NCBI RefSeq assembly: GCF_039523175.1
Contig: NZ_BAAAEU010000001.1
Span: 418,587-482,586, forward strand
From: Dokdonella_A soli
GTDB lineage: Bacteria > Pseudomonadota > Gammaproteobacteria > Xanthomonadales > Rhodanobacteraceae
Direction of reading: 5' to 3'
Length of the DNA: 64,000 bases
Position numbers and translations under genes: made by a program. The notes under the pieces are model-generated. The model was not told where the DNA came from. It made no database searches and saw only the letters and a program-made list of their open reading frames with translations. Shown here piece by piece: positions 55,400 to 63,937 of this stretch. Each line of letters starts with the position of its first letter. The first letter of the stretch is position 1.

Positions 55400-55753
55400 T
55401 TAGAACTTCAATCCCGCCTCGCGCGCCGCTTCCGCGAGCGCCTGGATGCGACCGTGGTAGCGGTAGCCCGAGCGGTCGAACGCGACCTTCTCGATGCCCG
55501 CCTTCAAGGCGAGCTCGGCGACCGTCTTGCCGACCGCGGCCGCGGCCGACCTGTTCTTGGTGCCGTTGAGGCCTTCGGCGACGGACTTCTGCACCGTCGA
55601 GGCGGCCGCAATGACCTTGTCGCCATTCGCGCTGAACACCTGCGCGTAGATGTGCTGGCCACTGCGATGCACGCTCAGGCGCGGCACGCCGAGCGAACGG
55701 ATGTGCGCACGCGTGGTCTTGGCGCGGCGGAGTCTTGCGATGTTCTTTTCCAC
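55400..55753 (-). CDS. rplR: 50S ribosomal protein L18
   Basis: L18 binds 5S rRNA. The 117-residue product has a basic N terminus (RLRRAKTTRAHIRSLGVPRL) and the conserved SVHRSGQHIYAQV, and ends FDRSGYRYHGRIQALAEAAREAGLKF, the L18 tail. It is followed by an unusually long 108-base gap before rpsE. Confidence 0.97.
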   Translation of the reverse strand: MEKNIARLRRAKTTRAHIRSLGVPRLSVHRSGQHIYAQVFSANGDKVIAAASTVQKSVAEGLNGTKNRSAAAAVGKTVAELALKAGIEKVAFDRSGYRYHGRIQALAEAAREAGLKF

Positions 55754-55806
55754 TGTAGTTCTCCGAAGAAGCGGATCGGCTAGGTTTGGCTGCCTTTGTG
55801 AAGAGT

Positions 55807-55824
55807 GCGGCCAGGGATGGCCGC
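55807..55824 (-). other. Short hairpin between rplF and rplR
   Basis: GCGGCCA (55807-55813) and TGGCCGC (55818-55824) make a 7-bp stem with a 4-base loop in the 94-base gap. No U-run follows on the coding strand. Role unknown. Confidence 0.45.
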
Positions 55825-55847
55825 TTCCACACGCAGGGATAGCGTAC

Positions 55848-56375
55848 TTACGCCTTCTTGGCTTCCTTCAACGTGATCTTCTCACCCGAGTAACGCACGC
55901 CCTTGCCCTTGTAGGGCTCCGGCGGACGGAACGCGCGGATCTTCGCAGCGACTTCGCCGACGCGCTGCTTGTCGGCACCCTTGACCAGGATCTCGGTCTG
56001 CACCGGCACTTCGATCGTGATGCCTTCCGGCGCCTTGAACATGACCGGGTGCGAAAAACCGAGCGTCAGGTTCAGGTCCTTGCCCTGCAGCGCGGCGCGA
56101 TAGCCGACGCCAACCAGCTCGAGCTTGCGCGCATACCCTTCGCTGACACCCTTGACCATGTTGTTGATCAGGGCGCGCGCGGTACCGGCCATCTTGTTGT
56201 CGCCCGGGTTCTTCGCACTCAACTTGATTTCGCCGCCATCGATGGCGACTTCGACACCGGCCGGCGCCGCGATCGCGAGGGTGCCCTTCGGGCCCTTCAC
56301 GGTGATCGCGTCGGTCTTGACCTGGCACTCGACACCCTTCGGCAGGGCAATGGGTTTCTTGGCTACGCGTGACAT
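55848..56375 (-). CDS. rplF: 50S ribosomal protein L6
   Basis: L6 binds 23S rRNA near the sarcin-ricin loop and factor-binding site. The 175-residue product has two related alpha-beta domains, with SRVAKKPIALPKGVECQV at the start and the conserved FRPPEPYKGKGVRYSGE near the end. Gap of 16 bases from rpsH. Confidence 0.98.
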   Translation of the reverse strand: MSRVAKKPIALPKGVECQVKTDAITVKGPKGTLAIAAPAGVEVAIDGGEIKLSAKNPGDNKMAGTARALINNMVKGVSEGYARKLELVGVGYRAALQGKDLNLTLGFSHPVMFKAPEGITIEVPVQTEILVKGADKQRVGEVAAKIRAFRPPEPYKGKGVRYSGEKITLKEAKKA

Positions 56376-56391
56376 GTTTCAGTCTCCCTGA

Positions 56392-56787
56392 TCAGGCAAC
56401 CAGACCGATGACTTCGCCGCCCAGACCCTTCTTGCGGGCCTGCGCGTCGGTCATGATCCCGGACGAGGTGGACACGATGGAAATACCGAGACCGTTGAGG
56501 ATCTTCGGCAGATCGTCCTTGCCGCGGTACACACGCAGGCCCGAGCGGCTGACGCGCTCGATGCGCTCGATGACCGGCTTGCCTTCGTGGTACTTGAGGG
56601 CGATCTCGAGTTTCGGCTTGCCCTCGGCGCTGCTGGTCTGGACGTCGGCGACATAGCCCTCGTCCTTCAGCAGGTTCGCGATCGCGTGCTTGACGCGCGA
56701 CGCCGGCATCGCCACGGAACGCTTGCCCGTGGCCTGCGCATTGCGGATGCGCGTAAACATGTCGGCGATGGGATCAGTCATGCTCAT
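56392..56787 (-). CDS. rpsH: 30S ribosomal protein S8
   Basis: S8 is a primary 16S rRNA binder and the usual autoregulator of the spc operon. The 131-residue product begins SMTDPIADMFTRIRNAQATGK and ends with the conserved GLGISIVSTSSGIMTDAQARKKGLGGEV. The 68-base gap downstream of rpsN is one of the longer ones in the cluster. Confidence 0.98.
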   Translation of the reverse strand: MSMTDPIADMFTRIRNAQATGKRSVAMPASRVKHAIANLLKDEGYVADVQTSSAEGKPKLEIALKYHEGKPVIERIERVSRSGLRVYRGKDDLPKILNGLGISIVSTSSGIMTDAQARKKGLGGEVIGLVA

Positions 56788-56855
56788 GGTTCAATTCCTT
56801 CTAGCATCGATATCCAGGAATCCCGCGTGGGCAGGACTCCGAAGATTGGGTTGTG

Positions 56856-57161
56856 TTACCAGCTGGCCTTGCGCAGGCCCGGCACGTCGCCGCGCATGGT
56901 CGCTTCGCGCAGCTTGTGACGGCCGAGGCCGAACTTGCTGTAGACACCGCGCGAACGGCCGGTCAACGCGCAGCGATTGCGCTGGCGCGACGGGCTCGAA
57001 TCACGCGGCAGTTTCTGCAGCTTGACCGCCGCGGCGGCCTTTTCGTCATACGAAGCCGTCGTGCTGCTGACGATCTTCCTCAGCTCTGCACGCTTGGCGC
57101 CGTGCTGCTTGACGAGCTTGGTCCGCTTGACTTCGCGGTTGATCATGGAACGCTTTGCCAT
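56856..57161 (-). CDS. rpsN: 30S ribosomal protein S14, zinc-independent form
   Basis: S14 lies in the 30S head. At 101 residues it is the longer form without the CxxC zinc motif, beginning MAKRSMINREVKRTKLV and ending RNRCALTGRSRGVYSKFGLGRHKLREATMRGDVPG. The conserved SRGVYxKFGLxR segment is clear. Confidence 0.98.
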   Translation of the reverse strand: MAKRSMINREVKRTKLVKQHGAKRAELRKIVSSTTASYDEKAAAAVKLQKLPRDSSPSRQRNRCALTGRSRGVYSKFGLGRHKLREATMRGDVPGLRKASW

Positions 57162-57195
57162 TTCTTATTCCTTGCGGGATTGGGATCGCACGCAA

Positions 57196-57738
57196 TCAGT
57201 TACGGAACGGGAAGCTGAACGCTTCCAGCAGTGCCTTGGCTTCCTCGTCGGTGCGCGCGGTCGTCGTGATCGCGATGTCCATGCCGCGCAGCGCATCGAT
57301 CTGGTCGAAATCGATCTCAGGGAAGATGATCTGTTCCTTGAGACCCATGTTGAAGTTGCCACGGCCGTCGAACGAACGGCCCGAGATGCCGCGGAAGTCA
57401 CGCACGCGCGGCAGCGAGATGTTGATCAGGCGATCGAAGAATTCGTACATGCGCGCACGGCGCAAGGTGACCTTGCAGCCGATCGGCCAGTTCTCGCGGA
57501 TCTTGAACGTGGCATGCGCCTTGCGCGACAGGGTAACGATCGGCTTCTGACCGGCGATCTTCGCCATGTCGGCCACCGCGTTCTCCAGGATCTTCTTGTT
57601 GCCCACGGCCTCGCCCACGCCCATGTTCAGCGTGATCTTCGAGAGGCGCGGCACCTGCATCGGGTTGGTGTACTTGAAGCGCTCGGTCAGCTTCGGCGTG
57701 ACCTGCTCTTTGTAGAACTTTTCAAGACGCGTCGTCAT
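57196..57738 (-). CDS. rplE: 50S ribosomal protein L5
   Basis: L5 binds 5S rRNA and contacts the 30S head. The 180-residue product shows MQVPRLSKITLNMGVGEAV, GQKPIVTLSRKAHATFKIRE and the conserved RDFRGISGRSFDGRGNFNMGLKEQIIFPEI. It follows rplX by 11 bases. Confidence 0.98.
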   Translation of the reverse strand: MTTRLEKFYKEQVTPKLTERFKYTNPMQVPRLSKITLNMGVGEAVGNKKILENAVADMAKIAGQKPIVTLSRKAHATFKIRENWPIGCKVTLRRARMYEFFDRLINISLPRVRDFRGISGRSFDGRGNFNMGLKEQIIFPEIDFDQIDALRGMDIAITTTARTDEEAKALLEAFSFPFRN

Positions 57739-57749
57739 CGCGGCGGACC

Positions 57750-58064
57750 TCAGGCGTCAATCACTTCGCCGGAGGGGCGGAACACGCGGACCTTGCGCCC
57801 ATCATCGAGCGTCTTGTAGCCCACGCGCTCACCCTTGCCGGTGGCGGTGTTGAACAGCATTACGTTGGAAATATGGATCGCAGCCTCACGCTCGACGATG
57901 CCGCCGGGCTGGTTCGCCTGCGGATTCGGCTTGGTGTGGCGCTTGATGAGGTTGATGTTCTGCACGAACACGGATTCACCCGCGACGCGCGTCACCTCGC
58001 CCTTCTGACCCTTGTTCTTGCCGGCGATCACCAGGACCTGGTCGCCTTTGCGGATACGGTTCAT
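57750..58064 (-). CDS. rplX: 50S ribosomal protein L24
   Basis: L24 initiates 50S assembly and lies at the exit tunnel. The 104-residue product has the KOW motif IRKGDQVLVIAGKNKGQKGEV and the conserved NLIKRHTKPNPQANQPGGI segment. Spacing to rplN is 13 bases. Confidence 0.98.
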   Translation of the reverse strand: MNRIRKGDQVLVIAGKNKGQKGEVTRVAGESVFVQNINLIKRHTKPNPQANQPGGIVEREAAIHISNVMLFNTATGKGERVGYKTLDDGRKVRVFRPSGEVIDA

Positions 58065-58077
58065 GACATCAACCTCG

Positions 58078-58446
58078 TTACAAAACTTCCGGCGCCAGCG
58101 AAACGATCTTCATGAAGCGTTCGCTGCGCAGTTCGCGCGTGACCGGTCCGAAGATACGGGTGCCGATCGGCTCGAGCTTGTTGTTCAGGAGGACGGCGGC
58201 GTTGCCGTCGAAGCGGATCAGCGAGCCATCCGCGCGGCGCACGCCCTTGCGGGTGCGCACGACGACGGCGTCGTAGACTTCGCCCTTCTTCACCTTGCCG
58301 CGCGGAATCGCTTCGCGCACGGAAACCTTGATCACGTCACCGATCCGCGCATAACGGCGCTTGGAACCACCCAGCACCTTGATGCACATCAGTTCACGTG
58401 CGCCGCTGTTGTCCGCCGCGGCCAGCGTGGTCTGCATCTGGATCAT
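58078..58446 (-). CDS. rplN: 50S ribosomal protein L14
   Basis: L14 lies at the subunit interface and binds the silencing factor RsfS. The 122-residue product begins MIQMQTTLAAADNSGARELMCIKVLGG and ends with ELRSERFMKIVSLAPEVL, matching the family throughout. Confidence 0.98.
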   Translation of the reverse strand: MIQMQTTLAAADNSGARELMCIKVLGGSKRRYARIGDVIKVSVREAIPRGKVKKGEVYDAVVVRTRKGVRRADGSLIRFDGNAAVLLNNKLEPIGTRIFGPVTRELRSERFMKIVSLAPEVL

Positions 58447-58474
58447 GTCGCCTTCTCCTTCCGCTCTTCCACGC

Positions 58475-58738
58475 TCAGGCTTCAGCGCGCGTGACGACTT
58501 TCACGACGCGCCAGTTCTTGGTTTTCGACAGCGGACGGCATTCCGCGATGCGGACGACGTCGCCTTCCTTGCACTCGCCGGCCTCGTCGTGCGCATGGAC
58601 CTTGGTCGAGCGGCGGATGATCTTGCCGTACAGCGCATGCTGCACCTGGCGCTCGAGCAGGACGGTTACCGTCTTGGTCATCTTGTTGCTGACGACGCGC
58701 CCTTCGAGGGTACGCTGCGTTTTCTCGTTGTCGCTCAT
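58475..58738 (-). CDS. rpsQ: 30S ribosomal protein S17
   Basis: S17 is an OB-fold primary binder of 16S rRNA. The 87-residue product has TLEGRVVSNKMTKTVTVLLER and the signature HAHDEAGECKEGDVVRIAECRPLSKTKNWRV. Its ATG overlaps the rpmC stop (four bases), so the two are coupled. Confidence 0.98.
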   Translation of the reverse strand: MSDNEKTQRTLEGRVVSNKMTKTVTVLLERQVQHALYGKIIRRSTKVHAHDEAGECKEGDVVRIAECRPLSKTKNWRVVKVVTRAEA

Positions 58739-58938
58739 TTCACTGTCCCTGCTTTCTTCGCGCCGAGCAGGTGCTTGACCTGCGCGATCTCGCGGCGGAC
58801 GCGGCCGAACTGATGGGTCTGTGTGAGCTGGCCGGAACCCTTCTGCATGCGCAGGTTGAACTGTTCGCGGCGCAGTTCGCCGAGATGTTCGTTGAGCTGC
58901 TGCTCGTTCTTCTGGCTGAGTTCTTTCAATTCCATCAC
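58735..58938 (-). CDS. rpmC: 50S ribosomal protein L29
   Basis: L29 is a small helical-hairpin protein at the tunnel exit where trigger factor and SRP dock. The 67-residue product begins MMELKELSQKNEQQLNEHL and has the conserved REQFNLRMQKGSGQLTQTHQ. It overlaps rplP and rpsQ by four bases each. Confidence 0.96.
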   Translation of the reverse strand: MMELKELSQKNEQQLNEHLGELRREQFNLRMQKGSGQLTQTHQFGRVRREIAQVKHLLGAKKAGTVK

Positions 58939-59348
58939 AGCACCGTCCGGGCCACGAATTGGGTCTGCACCGACAGCTTCGCGGCGGCCAGGCGGAACGC
59001 CTCGCGTGCCTCGATCTCGGCGATGCCCTCGATTTCATACAACATGCGACCCGGCTGCACCGGAGCGACCCAGAACTCGACGTTGCCCTTGCCGTTGCCC
59101 ATGCGGACTTCGATCGGCTTCTTCGAGATCGGCTTGTCCGGGAACACGCGGATCCACAACTTGCCGCCGCGCTTCACATAGCGCGTGATGCAGCGGCGCG
59201 CGGCCTCGATCTGGCGTGCGGTGAGGTGGCCATGCGTGGTTGCACGCAGGCCGAACTCGCCGAAGCTCACCTTGTTCGAGACATAGGCCAGACCGCGGTT
59301 GCGGGCCTTCTGGACCTTGCGGTACTTGGTGCGTTTGGGTTGCAGCAT
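58935..59348 (-). CDS. rplP: 50S ribosomal protein L16
   Basis: L16 helps shape the tRNA A and P sites. The 137-residue product begins MLQPKRTKYRKVQKARNRGL and has RQIEAARRCITRYVKRGGKLWIRVFPDKP, MGNGKGNVEFWVAPVQPGRMLYEIEG. It lies three bases after rpsC. Confidence 0.98.
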   Translation of the reverse strand: MLQPKRTKYRKVQKARNRGLAYVSNKVSFGEFGLRATTHGHLTARQIEAARRCITRYVKRGGKLWIRVFPDKPISKKPIEVRMGNGKGNVEFWVAPVQPGRMLYEIEGIAEIEAREAFRLAAAKLSVQTQFVARTVL

Positions 59349-59351
59349 GAC

Positions 59352-60059
59352 TTACGCTCCCGCCTTCGGCGCGCGGCGCTGCGGACGTTCTTCCGCGGCT
59401 TCGGCCGTCGCTGCCTGCTGTGAGGCATGCAGGTCGAAGATCTCACCCTTGTAGACCCACACCTTCACACCGATGATTCCATACGTGGTCTTCGCCTCGG
59501 CGAAGCCGTAGTCGATGTCGGCACGCAGCGTGTGCAGCGGCACGCGACCTTCGCGGTACCACTCCGAACGCGCGATCTCGGCGCCGTTCAGACGACCGCC
59601 GACGTTGACCTTGATGCCGAGCGCACCGAGACGCATCGCGTTCTGCACCGAGCGCTTCATTGCGCGACGGAACATGATGCGGCGCTCCAGCTGCTGCGCG
59701 ATCGACTCGGCAACCAGCTGCGCGTCGAGCTCGGGCTTGCGCACCTCGGTCACGTTGATGTGGGCGGGAACGCCCATCACCGCGGAGACTTCCTTGCGCA
59801 GCTTCTCGATGTCCTCGCCCTTCTTGCCGATGACGACACCCGGACGAGCCGTGTGGATCGTCACGCGCGCGGTCTTGGCCGGACGCTCGATCAGGATCTT
59901 CGAGATGCCTGCCTGGGCGAGCTTCTTCTTGAGGAGCTCACGCACCTTCAGGTCAGCACCGAGATACTGAGCATATTCGCGCTTGCCCGCGAACCACTTC
60001 GAGTTCCAATCCTTGCTGATGCCAAGGCGGATACCAGTGGGATGAACTTTATGACCCAT
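59352..60059 (-). CDS. rpsC: 30S ribosomal protein S3
   Basis: S3 lies at the mRNA entry channel. The 235-residue product begins MGHKVHPTGIRLGISKDWNSKW, has a KH domain with VTIHTARPGVVIGKKGEDIEKLRKE and the C-terminal domain with GIKVNVGGRLNGAEIARSEWYREGRVPLHTLRADIDYG. The Ala/Glu/Arg-rich tail is poorly conserved, as usual. Confidence 0.98.
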   Translation of the reverse strand: MGHKVHPTGIRLGISKDWNSKWFAGKREYAQYLGADLKVRELLKKKLAQAGISKILIERPAKTARVTIHTARPGVVIGKKGEDIEKLRKEVSAVMGVPAHINVTEVRKPELDAQLVAESIAQQLERRIMFRRAMKRSVQNAMRLGALGIKVNVGGRLNGAEIARSEWYREGRVPLHTLRADIDYGFAEAKTTYGIIGVKVWVYKGEIFDLHASQQAATAEAAEERPQRRAPKAGA

Positions 60060-60077
60060 CGTGTCAGTCCCTGTGCC

Positions 60078-60407
60078 TTATTCGCCAACAACCACGGTGA
60101 TGTGGCTGGTGCGCTTGGAGATGCGGGAGCCGCGGCCCTTGGCGCGTGCATGCATGCGCTTCAGGATGGCGCCCTCGTCGACGAAGATGCGGGCGACTTT
60201 CAGTTCGTCCACATCCGCACCGAGATTGTTCTCGGCGTTCGCGACTGCCGACAGCAGCACCTTCTTGATCAGGTGCGCCGCCTTCTTGTCGCTGAACTGC
60301 AGCAGGTTCGTGGCCCGTCCGACCGGCAGACCGCGCACCTGGTCAGCGACCAGACGGGCTTTCTGCGGGGAGATGCGCGCGCTGCGCAGGATCGCTTTGG
60401 CTTCCAT
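60078..60407 (-). CDS. rplV: 50S ribosomal protein L22
   Basis: L22 lines the exit tunnel with a long beta hairpin. The 109-residue product starts MEAKAILRSARISPQKARLVADQVRG, a start preferred over a GTG five codons earlier because it matches relatives and has a GGTGAG ribosome site. The hairpin tip is MHARAKGRGSRISKRTSHITVVV. Confidence 0.97.
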   Translation of the reverse strand: MEAKAILRSARISPQKARLVADQVRGLPVGRATNLLQFSDKKAAHLIKKVLLSAVANAENNLGADVDELKVARIFVDEGAILKRMHARAKGRGSRISKRTSHITVVVGE

Positions 60408-60418
60408 CGTGCTCACCG

Positions 60419-60703
60419 TCACTTCTTGGCCTCAGCGGCCTTCTTGTCGCCCGAATGGCCCTTGAAGGTTCGCGTGACCGCGAACTCGCCGAGCTTGTGG
60501 CCGACCATGTTCTCGTTGACCAGCACGGGAACGTGCTGGCGACCGTTGTGGATCGCGAGGGTCAGGCCGACCATTTCAGGAATGATCATCGAGCGACGCG
60601 ACCAGGTCTTGATCGGGCGCTTGTTGTTTGCCGCACTCGCGACTTCCACCTTCTTCTGCAGGTGGTGGTCGACGAACGGTCCTTTCTTGAGGGAACGTGC
60701 CAT
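60419..60703 (-). CDS. rpsS: 30S ribosomal protein S19
   Basis: S19 lies in the 30S head beside S13. The 94-residue product has MARSLKKGPFVDHHLQKKVE, IKTWSRRSMIIPEMVGLTLAIHNG and VGHKLGEFAVTRTFKGHSGDKKA, all family signatures. Confidence 0.98.
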   Translation of the reverse strand: MARSLKKGPFVDHHLQKKVEVASAANNKRPIKTWSRRSMIIPEMVGLTLAIHNGRQHVPVLVNENMVGHKLGEFAVTRTFKGHSGDKKAAEAKK

Positions 60704-60712
60704 GGCTCTCTA

Positions 60713-61540
60713 TCAACCCCTGCGATCGCGGACGATGAACTGCGTCGTGCGCTTGTTCTTGCGAGTCTTGTAACCCTTGGTCGGCATGCCCCACGGGGAC
60801 ACCGGATGCGGGTTGCCCTGGCCGGCCTTGGCCTCACCACCACCGTGCGGATGGTCGACCGGGTTCATCGCGGCGCCGCGCACCGTCGGGCGCACACCGC
60901 GCCAGCGGCTCGCACCGGCCTTGCCCAGCTTCTCCAGATTGTGCTCGGAGTTGCCGACTTCGCCGATCGTCGCGCGGCACTCGGCCGGCACCTTGCGCAT
61001 TTCGCCGGAGCGAAGGCGCAGCGTTGCGTAACCCTGCTCACGCGCGACCAGCTGCGCCGATGCGCCGGCGGAACGTGCGATCTGCGCACCTTTGCCCGGC
61101 TTCATCTCGATGCAATGCACCGTCGAGCCGATCGGGATATTGCGCAGCGGCAGCGAGTTGCCGACCTTGATCGGCGCGTCGTGGCCCGCCATCAGCTGGT
61201 CGCCGACCTTCGCACCCTTCGGCGCGATGATGTAGCGACGCTCACCGTCGACAAACAGCAGCAGCGCGATATGTGCGGTGCGGTTCGGATCGTACTCGAT
61301 ACGCTCGACGCGGCAGGCAATGCCTTCCTTGTCACGCTTGAAATCGATGATGCGGTAGTTCTGCTTCGAACCGCCGCCCTTGTGCCGCGTGGTGATGCGG
61401 CCGTAATGGTTGCGGCCGCCGGTCTTCGACTGCGACTCGGTCAACGGCGCGTAGGGTGCGCCCTTGTGAAGTCCAGGCGTGACCACGCGCACAACGGCGC
61501 GACGTCCGGCTGAGGTGGGTTTTACTGTAATCAGTGCCAT
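60713..61540 (-). CDS. rplB: 50S ribosomal protein L2
   Basis: L2 is needed for subunit association and peptidyl transfer. The 275-residue product has ITTRHKGGGSKQNYRIIDFKR and the conserved catalytic-region RPTVRGAAMNPVDHPHGGGEAKAG with the key His. A longer open frame upstream is not used, since the conserved N terminus starts at MALITVKPTSAG. Confidence 0.98.
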   Translation of the reverse strand: MALITVKPTSAGRRAVVRVVTPGLHKGAPYAPLTESQSKTGGRNHYGRITTRHKGGGSKQNYRIIDFKRDKEGIACRVERIEYDPNRTAHIALLLFVDGERRYIIAPKGAKVGDQLMAGHDAPIKVGNSLPLRNIPIGSTVHCIEMKPGKGAQIARSAGASAQLVAREQGYATLRLRSGEMRKVPAECRATIGEVGNSEHNLEKLGKAGASRWRGVRPTVRGAAMNPVDHPHGGGEAKAGQGNPHPVSPWGMPTKGYKTRKNKRTTQFIVRDRRG

Positions 61541-61589
61541 GATGTTTTTTTCCTGATTTCCATGGACGCCAACGGCGCCCACATCCACC

Positions 61590-61889
61590 TTAGGCCTTGG
61601 CCGTCACGTCGATGGTCTGGCCATCGGCGAGTCGCACATAAGCCTTGCGCTTGTTGCTGCGCGTGCCAGCGCGGTTGCGGAATGCCCGGGCCTTTCCTTT
61701 CAGGTTGACCAGGTTTACCGACTGCACTTCGACGCTGAACAGTCCTTCCACGGCCGCCTTGACGTCGGCCTTGGTCGCGGTCTGTGCAACCTCGAACACG
61801 TATTGGTTGGTTTCCTGCAGACGCGCACTCTTTTCGGAGATGTGCGGCGCGCGCAGGACGCCCAGAAGACGCTCGTTCATGCCAGCCAC
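61590..61889 (-). CDS. rplW: 50S ribosomal protein L23
   Basis: L23 lies at the tunnel exit and is the docking site for trigger factor and SRP. The 99-residue product shows LRAPHISEKSARLQETNQYVFEVA and VEGLFSVEVQSVNLVNLKGKA. Its start overlaps the end of rplD by 13 bases. Confidence 0.97.
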   Translation of the reverse strand: MAGMNERLLGVLRAPHISEKSARLQETNQYVFEVAQTATKADVKAAVEGLFSVEVQSVNLVNLKGKARAFRNRAGTRSNKRKAYVRLADGQTIDVTAKA

Positions 61890-62479
61890 TCCTCGATGCG
61901 CTTGAGCGATTCGACGGTCATCACGACATTGTCGGCGCCGACCAGGCTGACCGGATCCAGCGCGGCGACGTCGACAACGTGCAGATAAGGTACGTTGCGC
62001 GCAGCGAGGAACAGAGCTTCCGGCGCGTTCTCGGCAACCAGCACGACGCGGCCCGTTGCCTTCAGCTCATCGAGCTTGGCGGCCATGAGCTTGGTCTTCG
62101 GCTGTTCGACACCGAACGATTCCACCAGCGAGATGCGGCCCTGGCGATTCAGTTCCGACAGGATCGAAACCATCGCGCCGCGGAACATCTTGCGGTTGAT
62201 CTTCTGCGCGAAGCTGCGCGGACGCGCAGCGAACGTGACACCACCGCCGACGAAGATCGGAGCCGTCAGCGCGCCATGACGCGCACCGCCGCCCTTCTGC
62301 TTCTTCGACTTCTTGGTCGTGCCGTTCACTTCCGAACGCGACTTCTGCTTCTTGGTTCCGGCGCGCCCCGCGTTGCGGTAGGCGACGACGACCTGATGCA
62401 CGAGGTCTTCGCGGAATTCCTTGCCGAACACCGCCTCGGAGACGGCGACGGGCTTGGCGCCAATGACGTTGAGTTCCAT
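61877..62479 (-). CDS. rplD: 50S ribosomal protein L4
   Basis: L4 binds 23S rRNA and, in E. coli, represses its own S10 operon at the leader. The 200-residue product has the loop with RAGTKKQKSRSEVNGTTKKSKKQKGGGARHG and the conserved FAARPRSFAQKINRKMFRGAM. Gap of ten bases from rplC. Confidence 0.98.
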   Translation of the reverse strand: MELNVIGAKPVAVSEAVFGKEFREDLVHQVVVAYRNAGRAGTKKQKSRSEVNGTTKKSKKQKGGGARHGALTAPIFVGGGVTFAARPRSFAQKINRKMFRGAMVSILSELNRQGRISLVESFGVEQPKTKLMAAKLDELKATGRVVLVAENAPEALFLAARNVPYLHVVDVAALDPVSLVGADNVVMTVESLKRIEEWLA

Positions 62480-62489
62480 GGCGTCCTCC

Positions 62490-63134
62490 TTACTTCGTCT
62501 TCACGGCGGGACGGATGATCACGTTGCCGCCCGGAGCACCCGGAACCGCACCCTTGATCGCGATCAGATGACGCTCGGTGTCGATCTTGACGACCTCGAG
62601 GTTCATCGCCGAACGGTTCACGTTGCCCATGTGACCGGCCATCTTCTTGCCCGGAAACACGCGGCCCGGGGTCTGACGCTGACCGATCGAGCCCGGCGAA
62701 CGATGCGACAGCGAGTTGCCGTGCGTCGCGTCACCCATCGAGAAATGATGGCGCTTGATCGTGCCCTGGAAGCCCTTGCCCTTGCTGACGCCGGCGACAT
62801 CGACCTTCTGGCCGACCGCGAACACTTCGTCCGCCTTCAGCTCGCCACCGACCGCGAACTTGCCGAGTTCACCGGCTTCGACGCGGAATTCCCACAGACC
62901 ACGACCGGCCTCGACCTTCGCCTTCGCGTAGTGCCCGGCCAGCGGCTTGTTGACCAGCGCCGCGCGCTTCGCGCCAGCGGTGACCTGGATCGCGCTGTAA
63001 CCATCGACTTCGACCGTCTTCACTTGCGTCACGCGGTTCGGCGTCGCTTCGATCAGCGTCACCGGCACCGAACGACCATCCTCGGTGAAGACGCGGCTCA
63101 TGCCGCATTTACGACCTACCAACCCGATACTCAT
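62490..63134 (-). CDS. rplC: 50S ribosomal protein L3
   Basis: L3 is an early 50S assembly protein close to the peptidyl transferase centre. The 214-residue product begins MSIGLVGRKCGMSRVFTEDG. The loop GSIGQRQTPGRVFPGKKMAGHMG contains the glutamine that is methylated by PrmB in E. coli. Gap of 26 bases from rpsJ. Confidence 0.98.
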   Translation of the reverse strand: MSIGLVGRKCGMSRVFTEDGRSVPVTLIEATPNRVTQVKTVEVDGYSAIQVTAGAKRAALVNKPLAGHYAKAKVEAGRGLWEFRVEAGELGKFAVGGELKADEVFAVGQKVDVAGVSKGKGFQGTIKRHHFSMGDATHGNSLSHRSPGSIGQRQTPGRVFPGKKMAGHMGNVNRSAMNLEVVKIDTERHLIAIKGAVPGAPGGNVIIRPAVKTK

Positions 63135-63160
63135 CGTCGTATCCCGTTAACTTGCGTATT

Positions 63161-63472
63161 TCAGTGCAACTTGATCTGAACGTCGACGCCGGCCGCCAGG
63201 TCGAGCTTCATCAGCGCGTCCACGGTCTTGTCATTCGGGTCGACGATGTCCATCACGCGCTTGTGAATCCGCGTTTCATACTGGTCGCGCGCGTCCTTGT
63301 CGGCGTGCGGCGATACCAGGATGGTGACGCGCTCGATCTTGGTCGGCAGCGGAATCGGACCGCGAACCTGTGCGCCGGTGCGCTTCGCCGTCTCGACGAT
63401 TTCGCTCGCCGAACGATCAATCAAGCGATGATCGAAGGCCTTGAGCCGAATACGAATCTTCTGGTCCGCCAT
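63161..63472 (-). CDS. rpsJ: 30S ribosomal protein S10
   Basis: S10 works in the 30S head and, with NusB, in antitermination. The 103-residue product has KIRIRLKAFDHRLIDRSASEIVETAKRTGAQVRGPIPLP and ends VDVQIKL, the family pattern. It is the first gene of the S10 operon and is preceded by a long leader of about 400 bases. Confidence 0.98.
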   Translation of the reverse strand: MADQKIRIRLKAFDHRLIDRSASEIVETAKRTGAQVRGPIPLPTKIERVTILVSPHADKDARDQYETRIHKRVMDIVDPNDKTVDALMKLDLAAGVDVQIKLH

Positions 63473-63878
63473 TGCCGTTTCCTAATCTGAAAGAACGTTG
63501 ATTCTTCGACAGCGGGATTTCTTGAACCCCGCCCGCGAACCCAAACCGAAGGATCGCCCGCCACTTGTCACATCTGCCGTCGTGCACCCGGCGCTCGAGC
63601 CCGGCTTGCCTCTGCGGTTTCTTGATGCCGGCGCCGTGGATCCGCGTCGTACCGAAACCGCACCACCGGAACTACGAAAGAATGGGCGGGCCGCTGCCGG
63701 CTCGCCCAAACTCGGAAAACCCATCGCGATCAGCACGCATATCGACAAAGCGGTTGAGGCTTTGCGACCGCGACCGACGCGGTCGACATTCCATGTCGGC
63801 GAACTCGAAGCGCTTCCTGCGCCTCATTTCGCTGTCTTCGCCGCCCCGCATTGCCACCGGGCCGGCAGTGAGTCGCCT
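63473..63878 (-). promoter_or_regulatory. Long untranslated leader of the S10 operon
   Basis: Between the probable promoter at 63879-63907 and the rpsJ start codon there are about 400 bases without a convincing gene. A hairpin GCGGG (63512-63516)/CCCGC (63528-63532) lies about 40 bases before rpsJ. In E. coli the shorter S10 leader is the target of L4 regulation; a comparable role here is inference. Confidence 0.6.
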
Positions 63879-63907
63879 ACTATAGTACGAAAAAGCGCAG
63901 AAGTGAA
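63879..63907 (-). promoter_or_regulatory. Probable promoter of the S10 operon
   Basis: On the minus strand TTCACT (63907-63902) and TATAGT (63884-63879) are spaced by 17 bases, matching sigma-70 consensus at 4 and 5 of 6 positions. It lies in the gap between tuf and rpsJ, just after a T6 run that probably ends tuf transcription. Confidence 0.65.
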
Positions 63908-63937
63908 GCCTAAAAAACAGCCAGCGTCGCTTGAGCG

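Noticed and set aside
63482..63748. An 88-codon minus-strand open frame in the S10 leader
   Set aside because: It has no ribosome site or family match and lies where a leader is expected.
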